Shown piece after piece: positions 26,086-33,580 of a DNA stretch of 41,142 nucleotides. The notes beneath the pieces were generated by a model. It worked only from the letters and a program-made list of their open reading frames with translations, had not been told where the DNA came from and made no database searches. The stretch is from Prevotella sp. GTDB taxonomy: Bacteria > Bacteroidota > Bacteroidia > Bacteroidales > Bacteroidaceae. Positions within the stretch are counted from its first letter, which is position 1; each line of letters opens with the position of its first letter. The translations under genes and the position numbers were made by a program. The DNA lies in contig JAFTGB010000009.1 of the NCBI GenBank assembly GCA_017458125.1, positions 1 through 41,142 on the forward strand, read 5' to 3'.

Positions 26086-29000
26086 TTACTTTGTAGAAAC
26101 TTTCCAATAAATAACGGGGAGCATAGTAACCACCATGATAAGTGAGCCGATACCACCTGCGAAGATGGTGACACCAACTGGCATCCAGAAAGAACTCTGG
26201 GCAATAATCATCGGCACCACACCAACGGCAGTAGTTGCTGTGGTAAGGAAGATAGGCACCATACGTCGCTTACCAGCCTCGTAAGCAGCTAAACGGACGG
26301 CTTGGTTGTAGGCCTTGCGGTCCACCGTCCAGTCACCATGCTCTGCAACATATTTCTTAATCAGGTCGATGGCATGCTCAAAGATGAGAATCTCGTTACG
26401 CATAATCATTCCCATCAGGGTGATGAGTCCGAAGATAGAGGTCAGACCTAAGGCACGATTCATCAGTCCCAGACCGATGAGTGCGCCAGGCGTCATCAAT
26501 GCCAAAGCAGCCATGCAGACCGTGGTCACACCATATTTCTTGAAGTTGAACAAGATGAAGAAGAACACGATAATCATCGCAATGGTAATACCCCCGATAA
26601 TCTGCGGCATAGCCTCGTCGCCGTATTCAATCTCTCCACCCACCTCAGGACGTACACCTTGTGGCAACCGGATTTCCTCCTGCATGATGCGGGCTATCTC
26701 TTTTTCTACAGGCGCGGTATAGACACCTTGGGCAAACTGGGCTGTCACCGTGATGCAGCGCTCGCCGCCACGATGCATGATGCGGCTCTCGCTCCACTTG
26801 GGAGCGACTTTCGCAATCTGTCGCAGAGGCACTGTTGAAATGGTGCTGTGCAGACCTCCCGATACCATCGACATCGGCGATGCAATGCCCAAATTGGCCA
26901 CATCCGAGAAGGTCATATCGGTATTGTCCTTCACTACAATAGGCAATTCGTAGTTGCCTTCCCAGATCTGTCCTACGCGCAGGTCGCTTGATGTGGCACT
27001 CAGCGCCAGTTGGGCGGTAGTACGCGTAATACCTAATTGGGCAGAGGCAACAGGATCGAGTTCGACGTTGATGATGGGATAAGGCTGCAGATAGTCGGTA
27101 TGCACCCACTCCAGTTCCGGCATCTGGCGCATCCGCTCCATCAGTCGTTCAGCCACCACATGCAGCGAGTCGAGGTTGTCGCCGTAGAAGCGGTATTCCA
27201 GTTCGCTCACCTCCAGATAGTCCAGTCGTTTGAACTTTACATAGGCATTGGGGAACGCCTCGCTCAGTTGTGGCTGATACTGAGCCAGGAGGTCGAGTGT
27301 GGCCTTGTCGCTCTGGGTATTCACGATGAACTGTGCATAGTTGTTGCCAGCCATCTGTGGGGCGTATGCATCCATGAACCGAGGCGACGAACAGCCGATG
27401 AAAGCAGTGATGCCGGTGATACGTTCATCCTTCTCAAGCACATGCTGTACGGAATCGGCTATCATCTCCGTCTCAGCCAGTCCCTTGCCATCGGGCAGAT
27501 ATATCTCCACAGCAAACTGGTCACGGTCAGCGTATGGGAAGAGGCGGATCTTCAGCGTGGGGGCTATCAGTGTTGAAAGCAGGATGACAGCGATGCCGCC
27601 ACCGATTGTAAGCCACGGGTTGGCAAAAGTCCAGTCTAACACTTTGTTATAAGTATTCTGCACCCATTTGGTGATGGCGTTTCCATTCGTACTTACTTGA
27701 TCCGGCTTGATGATACGTGTTTCCAAGAACGGAATAACGGTAACCGCCAATACCAGCGACACCATCAGGTTGATGGTAATCGTCACGGGGAAATCCTTCA
27801 TGGCATCGTTGAACATACCCTTCAAGGTGAGGAGGAAAGGATAGAAGATGGCACAGATGCAGATAGTAGCCAGCATCATTGGCATGAAGTACTGACGTGC
27901 CGACTCGATGGCGGCATCATGAGGTTTTAAGCCTTTACCCAGATATTCCAGATATCCATCGATCACTACAATCGAGTTATCAACAATCATTCCCAATACC
28001 ACAATCAGCGCTGCCAGTGTGATGATGTTCAGTTCGATGCCCATCATATACATCACCGCCACACTGACAAAGGTACTCAACGGAATGGTGGCGGCTGCCA
28101 CAATGGCCGAGCGGATGGGGAACAGCACCATCATCACCAGGATAATGATCGCCATCGAGATGAGCAGGTCGCGCAGGAAGTCGCTCACACTCATAGCTAC
28201 CACCTTGGGCTTGTCAGCTATGCGGGTCACGTTCACATCCTCGGGCAGTTCGTTCTCGCGGAAATCGTCCAGCACCTGATCTACCTCCTGACCGTACTGC
28301 ACCACGTTATTACCCGGTGTCATCTCCATCGACAGCAATACACAGGGATGCCCGTCCTGCTCGATACGACTCGAGTTGGGTTCATACTCGCGTACCACAC
28401 GGGCTACATCGCGAACACGAGCCACCTTGCCCGTTACAGGGTCGGAGAAGATAATCTGGTTGGCTATCTCCTCTTCGCTGTGCTCCTGAGCCTCCACATG
28501 GATGGGCACCTGCTGGTCGTCATCACTGATACTGCCACTCATGGTGGTAATGCCCTGAGCCTGCAAGCGCGAGAAGAGCATCTGCTGACCGATGCCATAG
28601 GCCTGCAGGCGCTGGCGGTCTATATAAAGACTGATCTGCTCTTTCTGCTCTCCGAAAAGCTTTACATTCGCTACCGAGGGGATGCGACGCAGGCGGTCGC
28701 TCAAATCATCGCTGTATTGTTTCAACTCGCGGTAGCTGCGTTGGTCGCTCTCGATGGCGATGAGCAGAGCCGAGGTGTTTCCAAAATCATCGTTCACCAC
28801 GATGGCCAGCACACCACTGGGCAACTGCGCCTTAAAGCCATTCAGACCGTGTTTTATCTTCGACCACACCTCGTCCTTGTTGTTCACGTCATCGTTCAGT
28901 TTCACCATCACGATACACATGCCGTTCTGACTCTGCGTAGTGGTCTTCTTGCGATTCACCTCGCCAAAGGTAAACAGATAGCGCTCCAGAGGGCGGGCCA

Positions 29001-29199
29001 CCTGCTGCTCAACCTCTTCTGATGTAGCACCTGGATATACCGCCACTACCACACCTTGTCGGATGGTGGCATGTGGAAATTCGTCCTTCGGCATGACATA
29101 CATGCCATAGATGCCCATCACAAACAAGATGCCGACGATGAGCAATGATATTGAGTAATGCTCCAACGGCCATCGGAGCCAATTAGTCCTATTTCCCAT
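26086..29199 (-). CDS. RND-family efflux pump (AcrB/HAE1-like)
   Basis: A 1037-residue inner-membrane transporter with TM1 at about 15-30, a large periplasmic porter loop, a cluster of helices at about 335-500, a second porter loop and a final helix cluster from about 860. Family landmarks include MPKDEFPHA, VYPGATSEEVEQQV, VLGMIVDNSIVVIDG in TM4 and GLITLMGMIMRNEILIFE in TM10. The proton-relay positions are altered compared with AcrB: Asp407 is kept, position 408 is Asn, and the TM10 Lys is Arg934. Start ATG 29199 follows the adaptor stop by one base. It exports an unknown drug, bile component or lipid, powered by protons. Confidence 0.9.
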   Translation of the reverse strand: MGNRTNWLRWPLEHYSISLLIVGILFVMGIYGMYVMPKDEFPHATIRQGVVVAVYPGATSEEVEQQVARPLERYLFTFGEVNRKKTTTQSQNGMCIVMVKLNDDVNNKDEVWSKIKHGLNGFKAQLPSGVLAIVVNDDFGNTSALLIAIESDQRSYRELKQYSDDLSDRLRRIPSVANVKLFGEQKEQISLYIDRQRLQAYGIGQQMLFSRLQAQGITTMSGSISDDDQQVPIHVEAQEHSEEEIANQIIFSDPVTGKVARVRDVARVVREYEPNSSRIEQDGHPCVLLSMEMTPGNNVVQYGQEVDQVLDDFRENELPEDVNVTRIADKPKVVAMSVSDFLRDLLISMAIIILVMMVLFPIRSAIVAAATIPLSTFVSVAVMYMMGIELNIITLAALIVVLGMIVDNSIVVIDGYLEYLGKGLKPHDAAIESARQYFMPMMLATICICAIFYPFLLTLKGMFNDAMKDFPVTITINLMVSLVLAVTVIPFLETRIIKPDQVSTNGNAITKWVQNTYNKVLDWTFANPWLTIGGGIAVILLSTLIAPTLKIRLFPYADRDQFAVEIYLPDGKGLAETEMIADSVQHVLEKDERITGITAFIGCSSPRFMDAYAPQMAGNNYAQFIVNTQSDKATLDLLAQYQPQLSEAFPNAYVKFKRLDYLEVSELEYRFYGDNLDSLHVVAERLMERMRQMPELEWVHTDYLQPYPIINVELDPVASAQLGITRTTAQLALSATSSDLRVGQIWEGNYELPIVVKDNTDMTFSDVANLGIASPMSMVSGGLHSTISTVPLRQIAKVAPKWSESRIMHRGGERCITVTAQFAQGVYTAPVEKEIARIMQEEIRLPQGVRPEVGGEIEYGDEAMPQIIGGITIAMIIVFFFILFNFKKYGVTTVCMAALALMTPGALIGLGLMNRALGLTSIFGLITLMGMIMRNEILIFEHAIDLIKKYVAEHGDWTVDRKAYNQAVRLAAYEAGKRRMVPIFLTTATTAVGVVPMIIAQSSFWMPVGVTIFAGGIGSLIMVVTMLPVIYWKVSTK

Positions 29200-29200
29200 A

Positions 29201-30232
29201 TTAATACGCCACTTTGATTCCTTCACTCAGTTTCTGATACCCCTCGGTGACAACGCGGTCACCGATGTTCAGACCGTTAATGATGCAAATGTAATTGCCC
29301 CGCGTCTGACCAGTCGTCACCGTCGTGCGATGAGCCGTGCTGTCCTTGGCTACTGTCCACACGAACTTGCTGCCATCCGTCTTCTTCTGTACGGTCGTCA
29401 CGGGAATCATTTTGCTGCCAACAGCCTGAGAACCTTCTGCAGCAAACCGCACATTGGCTACCATCCCCGGCAGCAGCTTGCGATGGCCGTTCGATACATT
29501 GATTCTGATATCGTACGTATGCGTGAGCGCGTCGGCCTGTACCCCTTTCTCTATCAGGCCTCCCTGATAACTGCCATTGATCGCTTCCACGAAAATATTC
29601 GTAGGTGTATGGGCATTGATACCGCCGACTTCAGCTTCTGGAACTGCCACTTTTACCTTTACTGATGAGATGTCAAGGATACTCACAACGGCCTGTGAGG
29701 GTAAGGCTGTCTCGCCCGCACCAATCAGCTTCTTACCGATGACGCCACCGACAGGCGCTATCAAACGACAATCAGCGAGATTCTTCTTGGCTACTTCCAG
29801 CTGCGATTGGGCCTGAGCCACCTTGCTCTGTATCTCTACCCATTGCACCTCAGGCAGCGAGCCGTTGTCGTGCAACATCTTGTAGCGTGCTAATGCATCA
29901 TTGGCCTGCGTCATCTGCGCCTGGGCACCACTCAGCAGGTTGCGGGCCTGTGTGTCATCCATCTCAGCCAGTAGCTGACCTTTGCCTACTGTCTGGCCTT
30001 CACGCACCAATACACGCTTAACTACCCCCATCCCTGTAAAACTAACTGCGGTAGCCTCGCTTTCTTCCACCATACCTACATACGTCTGAGCATTATCCAC
30101 CATACTGGGTGATACTACCTGTGTTTTCACTCTCGTCGGAGCCTTCATGCTCGATTTTGCCCCTTGCTGTTGGCAAGAACTGCCCAGTAAAATGACTGAT
30201 AGCAGTATCAAATAATCCATTTTCATTCTCAT
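29201..30232 (-). CDS. RND efflux periplasmic adaptor lipoprotein (HlyD/AcrA family)
   Basis: A 343-residue membrane fusion protein with lipobox GSSC near residue 20. The lipoyl-like half-motifs VLVREGQTVGKGQLLAEMD and LADCRLIAPVGGVIGKKLIGAGE flank a short alpha-hairpin (about 90-155), then a beta-barrel domain (VPEAEVGGINAHTPTNIFVEA) and membrane-proximal domain. It links the RND pump to the TolC-like channel. It is first in the operon. Two further in-frame ATGs lie at 30226 and 30220; 30232 is the most upstream consistent with the promoter. The hairpin is short compared with AcrA. Confidence 0.88.
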   Translation of the reverse strand: MRMKMDYLILLSVILLGSSCQQQGAKSSMKAPTRVKTQVVSPSMVDNAQTYVGMVEESEATAVSFTGMGVVKRVLVREGQTVGKGQLLAEMDDTQARNLLSGAQAQMTQANDALARYKMLHDNGSLPEVQWVEIQSKVAQAQSQLEVAKKNLADCRLIAPVGGVIGKKLIGAGETALPSQAVVSILDISSVKVKVAVPEAEVGGINAHTPTNIFVEAINGSYQGGLIEKGVQADALTHTYDIRINVSNGHRKLLPGMVANVRFAAEGSQAVGSKMIPVTTVQKKTDGSKFVWTVAKDSTAHRTTVTTGQTRGNYICIINGLNIGDRVVTEGYQKLSEGIKVAY

Positions 30233-30251
30233 ATTGTTTTTATTCTGGCTG

Positions 30252-30259
30252 CAAAAGTA
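30252..30259 (-). promoter_or_regulatory. -7 box of the efflux operon promoter
   Basis: Minus-strand TACTTTTG (plus-strand CAAAAGTA) lies 19 nt before the adaptor ATG. No good -33 element is visible, which suits activation by the divergently encoded AraC-type protein. Confidence 0.5.
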
Positions 30260-30316
30260 ATCTAAAATCGGCTATCATTTATGTATAATTTCACCTCATA
30301 TATTGTCAATTTGGCG

Positions 30317-30353
30317 TTATGGTGTCAAAATAAACAATATTGATACCACATAA
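30317..30353. promoter_or_regulatory. imperfect dyad between efflux operon and regulator
   Basis: TTATGGTGTCAA (30317-30328) and TTGATACCACATAA (30340-30353) are imperfect inverted copies, with further TTGTCAAT at 30303-30310. The position between two divergent promoters suggests an operator for the adjacent AraC-family protein. Confidence 0.35.
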
Positions 30354-30378
30354 GACATTGAATATGGAAATATTTATA

Positions 30379-30386
30379 TACTTTTG
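30379..30386 (+). promoter_or_regulatory. -7 box of the AraC-family gene
   Basis: TACTTTTG ends 4 nt before the ATG at 30391, so transcription would begin at or just inside the start codon: a leaderless mRNA, unless the true start lies downstream. Confidence 0.5.
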
Positions 30387-30390
30387 CAAC

Positions 30391-31299
30391 ATGAAGCAGC
30401 ATGAAGAAGTAACATTTCAGACATTAGCTAACAATGAGGACATCCAGATTGGCTATTCTGACAACGACATTGTGGTTGTTGACAGTATTCAGCAGTTTAC
30501 CGAAATCAGTACAGCCCATGTGGCTATGAATGCAATCGTCATCTGCACCAACGGCAAGGTACAGGCTCAGATGAATGGAACACAAGTGGAACTTCACAAA
30601 AATCAGGTGGCCATCGTCCCCCAGAACATCACGGTGACCGATGTAATGATTAGCCCTGACTTCAACCTGAAGGCCATGTTCCTTACCAATCGCATTCTTC
30701 AAAGTTTTCTGCGCGAGAAAATGAATATATGGAACGAAATGATGTATATTCATCGTCAGCATATCGTGACGATGGACGAGGATGAGATACTCTTCTATAC
30801 CCACTTCTACGACATGCTGACGCTGACCATAACCAAAGAGGATGACTATCCATTAAAAACCGATGTTATCCAGTCGCTCTTGCGCTCGGCTATCCTCGGA
30901 CTATGCGGTCGGATGAAACAGATGTTATCGTCAGAAAAAAAACTGGATGACTCTGCCACTTTGCTAGATAATGAGAAAAAGACGTCAAAGGTCCACTTCC
31001 AGCATTTCCTTGATTTGCTACACTCCAACAATGTGAAACGTCACACGGTTGAAGCTTATGCCAGCGAACTATGTATATCGCCCAAATACCTCACGGTCCT
31101 CTGCAAGAAAAACTCTGGCAAGACCGCCTACGAGTGGATTACGGAGCAGGTGCTGGAGGACATCCGCTACTACCTGCGCCAAACCGATCTGAGTATCAAA
31201 CAAATCTGCGACCGCCTCGCTTTCCCCAATCCCTCCTTTTTTGGAAAATACGTCAAGGACCATTTCGGCATGACACCACTTGAATTCAGAAATAGCTAA
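30391..31299 (+). CDS. AraC-family transcriptional regulator
   Basis: A 302-residue regulator. The N-terminal part (about 1-140) is a cupin-like effector/dimerisation domain (MNAIVICTNGKVQAQMNG, VAIVPQNITVTD). The C-terminal HTH_18 domain (about 205-300) has two helix-turn-helix motifs: VEAYASELCISPKYLTVLCKKNSGKTAYEWI and IKQICDRLAFPNPSFFGKYVKDHFGMTPLEFR. It diverges from the efflux operon and is a likely local regulator of it, and perhaps of the cupin gene downstream. An upstream ATG at 30364 was rejected because the -7 box would lie inside the coding region. Confidence 0.87.
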   Translation: MKQHEEVTFQTLANNEDIQIGYSDNDIVVVDSIQQFTEISTAHVAMNAIVICTNGKVQAQMNGTQVELHKNQVAIVPQNITVTDVMISPDFNLKAMFLTNRILQSFLREKMNIWNEMMYIHRQHIVTMDEDEILFYTHFYDMLTLTITKEDDYPLKTDVIQSLLRSAILGLCGRMKQMLSSEKKLDDSATLLDNEKKTSKVHFQHFLDLLHSNNVKRHTVEAYASELCISPKYLTVLCKKNSGKTAYEWITEQVLEDIRYYLRQTDLSIKQICDRLAFPNPSFFGKYVKDHFGMTPLEFRNS

Positions 31300-31393
31300 A
31301 AAGTAAAATAACATCCAGCGTGACAAGATCGTCTGCAAGGCGTTTTCTGATGGAAACAAACTGAAATCGTTCAAAAAGAATTGGATTTAACAC

Positions 31394-31478
31394 ATTCGCT
31401 TGAAAAAATGCGTCAAAATATATAATATTCGTTAGAAAAAGTGCGATAAAACGATAGTTATTTGTTGGAAAAAATGTA
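31394..31478 (+). repeat. three direct repeats with exact 33-bp period
   Basis: Related 19-mers start at 31394, 31427 and 31460: ATTCGCTTGAAAAAATGCG, ATTCGTTAGAAAAAGTGCG and ATTTGTTGGAAAAAATGTA. The spacing is 33 bp both times, about three helical turns, and the third copy abuts the promoter -7 box. A weaker AATCGTTCAAAAAG lies at 31365. These look like operator sites for a regulator bound on one face of the helix. Confidence 0.6.
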
Positions 31479-31484
31479 TCTTTG
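31477..31484 (+). promoter_or_regulatory. -7 box upstream of the cupin/CMD gene
   Basis: TATCTTTG at 31477-31484 overlaps the last of the three direct repeats. No clean TTTG lies 20 bp upstream; the repeats occupy that place. The leader to the ATG at 31757 would be about 265 nt. Confidence 0.5.
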
Positions 31485-31509
31485 CAGCACGAAATTGTTC
31501 TAAAATATG

Positions 31510-31756
31510 CTGAAATAGAAAATATATGTGCGATATTGGCTTGCTCGTGGAGATGCTTGGAGAGAGAACACGCGCAGACATTCTTGAACCACCCAGAGAA
31601 GTATCATGTCAAACAGATTGTAAAATTCGGCGATTACAATAAGGCAGGGATGGGCATTTGTTAACTCTCTCTCCCCAGCTATATGCAGTTCCTGCTGAAT
31701 TGCAACCAGAAGAATTCGTGCTTGAACCGATAGATATTGATAAAAAAAATATATAT
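31510..31756 (+). other. long leader with possible decayed coding DNA
   Basis: A 38-codon frame runs from ATG 31526 to 31642, but protein-like stretches continue in other frames: FLNHPEKYHVKQIVKFGDY ends near 31664 in one, and LSPQLYAVPAELQPEEFVL lies at about 31665-31720 in a third. This pattern suggests a frameshifted gene relic forming the 5' leader of the next gene. I do not recognise the parent protein. Alternatively it is an unusual leader with an upstream ORF. Confidence 0.25.
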
Positions 31757-32941
31757 ATGAGAATTATCACAACAGTCATCGCACTGCTAATGGCAGTGGC
31801 GAGTATAAATGCCCAAGAGAATATGAAAGAGAATGTAAATTTTAATGTATGGCCGAAAGGCGAACTGAATACTGCTTACGCAAAGTATTTCATCGGTAAC
31901 AGTTATCTGGCTCCGCTTGATGCCGAGAGCGGCGGCCCCGTGAACGTCACCTTCGAGCCGCGATGCCGCAACAACTGGCATATCCACCACAAGTCGGTGC
32001 AGGTGCTGGTCTGCGTGGCTGGTCACGGCTGGTACGTAGAAGAGGGTAAGGAGCCTGTAGCACTTCACCCTGGCGTAGTTGTAGCCATCCCTGCCGAAGC
32101 AAAACACTGGCACGGGGCTGCCAAAGACTCGTGGATGCAACACCTGACGTATATGACGAAAGTGGAGGCCGACGCCTCAAACGAGTGGTTAGAGCCTGTT
32201 ACGGATGCAGAGTACGACAAGCTGCCCGCCAGCAGTGCGTTGCTCAGCGTGACCGATGCCGAATACATTGAGCGCTTTGAAGCCTTTGCATACGGCGAGG
32301 TAGTGGAGCAGGTGAAAGCCCAGCTTGACGACCGCACGCGCTATATCTGCTATATAGCTACACTTTTAGGCTGTCAGGGCATAGACGAATACCGTGAACT
32401 GCTGCCTGAAGCATTAGACAAGGGCGTATCACCTGTTGAAGTGAAGGAAATCGTTTATCAGGCTACGGCTTATTTAGGCATGGGGCGCGTCCGTCCGTTC
32501 CTAACGGCTACCAATGATATCCTGTCCATTCGTGGAATCACCCTCCCTTTGGCTTCGCAGCAGACCACCACGAAGGAAACCCGTCGTGAGGCTGGCACCG
32601 AGGCGCAAGTCGGCTGTTTCGGCGACGGTATGCTTGACTTTTGGAAGTCGGGACCAGAGGATAGTCGACACATCAACAAATGGCTGGCCGATAACTGCTT
32701 TGGCGACTATTATACCCGCACGGGCCTTGATCTGAAGATGCGTGAGCTGATTACGTTCTGTTTCCTTGCAGCTCAAGGCGGGTGCGAAACTCAGTTAAAG
32801 GGTCACATTGCTGGTAACTATCACGTAGGTAACGACAAGGACATGCTCATTGCCGTTATCTCCTCCAATCTTCCCTTCATCGGCTATCCCCGTACGCTTA
32901 ATGCGCTGAACTGCATCCGTAGCGTGGAGTCTGACAAATAA
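31757..32941 (+). CDS. exported cupin / carboxymuconolactone decarboxylase fusion
   Basis: A 394-residue protein with an N-terminal signal peptide (MRIITTVIALLMAVASINA). A cupin domain follows at about 45-135, with metal-ligand-type histidines in NNWHIHHKSVQVLVC and the second motif AEAKHWHGA. Two carboxymuconolactone-decarboxylase/AhpD-like segments come after (about 175-260, RYICYIATLLGCQG; about 290-385, MRELITFCFLAAQGGCETQLKGHIAGNYHVGN). The frame extends upstream to 31658 but the signal peptide and context favour 31757. Cytoplasmic relatives act on lactones, peroxides or quinones; the substrate here is unknown. Its stop lies 3 bp from the convergent regulator stop, without a terminator between. 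Confidence 0.8.
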   Translation: MRIITTVIALLMAVASINAQENMKENVNFNVWPKGELNTAYAKYFIGNSYLAPLDAESGGPVNVTFEPRCRNNWHIHHKSVQVLVCVAGHGWYVEEGKEPVALHPGVVVAIPAEAKHWHGAAKDSWMQHLTYMTKVEADASNEWLEPVTDAEYDKLPASSALLSVTDAEYIERFEAFAYGEVVEQVKAQLDDRTRYICYIATLLGCQGIDEYRELLPEALDKGVSPVEVKEIVYQATAYLGMGRVRPFLTATNDILSIRGITLPLASQQTTTKETRREAGTEAQVGCFGDGMLDFWKSGPEDSRHINKWLADNCFGDYYTRTGLDLKMRELITFCFLAAQGGCETQLKGHIAGNYHVGNDKDMLIAVISSNLPFIGYPRTLNALNCIRSVESDK

Positions 32942-32944
32942 TAG

Positions 32945-33580
32945 TCAGTCGTCGCATTCGGTCAGAATATGCTCTTTCAGCACTAAGGCAACCATACTGA
33001 CAGCGTTTTTCACACCGAACTTAGCCAGCAATCGCTTCCGATACCATTTCACGGTCTCGGTGCTGAGGTGCAGGCGGTCGGCAATCTCAGGATTGGAGCA
33101 GCCCTTGCAGACATAGTGGAGAATACGCTGTTCCGGCTTGGTAAGGCGGACGGCCTTGATGTCCGACTGACGGATGACGTCTTCAACTGGAGGACTGATG
33201 TAGCTCAGTCCTTTCCATACTTGTTCTATGGCAGTGATGAGTTCGTCGATGGGAGCGCTTTTCAGCACATAGCCATGAACGCCGCTGTCCAGCATCCGCC
33301 GTATAACGCTATATTCGTCGTGGATGGTGACGGCGACCATCCTGACTTTCGGATATTTACTCGCTACCCACTGGCAGAAGTCTGTGCCGTCACCGTCGGG
33401 CATCGAGATGTCAAGCAGCAGCACGTCCGGACAGCGTTGCGTCATAGCCAACCGGCAATCATTGAGCGTGGTGAAACAGCGACTGACGTGAACGGTTTCG
33501 CTACGGTTGACGGCATCCGTCAGCCCTTCGTTGAACATCGTGTGGTCGTCCACGATATACACATCTATCTTATATTTCAT
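32945..33580 (-). CDS. NarL/LuxR-type response regulator
   Basis: A 211-residue regulator with a receiver domain (acidic pair in VYIVDDHTMF, phospho-acceptor Asp in VLLLDISMPDGDG near residue 57, Thr in VAVTIHD, Lys in GYVLKSAP) and a LuxR-type helix-turn-helix at about 145-205 (RLTKPEQRILHYVCKGCSNPEIADRLHLSTETVKWYRKRLLAKFGV). Its ATG overlaps the kinase stop by 4 bp (ATGA), so the two are translationally coupled and form a cognate pair. The target is probably the promoter region shared with the LRR protein gene at 35625, by position. Confidence 0.9.
   Translation of the reverse strand: MKYKIDVYIVDDHTMFNEGLTDAVNRSETVHVSRCFTTLNDCRLAMTQRCPDVLLLDISMPDGDGTDFCQWVASKYPKVRMVAVTIHDEYSVIRRMLDSGVHGYVLKSAPIDELITAIEQVWKGLSYISPPVEDVIRQSDIKAVRLTKPEQRILHYVCKGCSNPEIADRLHLSTETVKWYRKRLLAKFGVKNAVSMVALVLKEHILTECDD

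Noticed and set aside
28348-29022. 224-codon plus-strand frame opposite the RND pump
   Set aside because: Shadow of the pump gene; no start context, promoter or domain.
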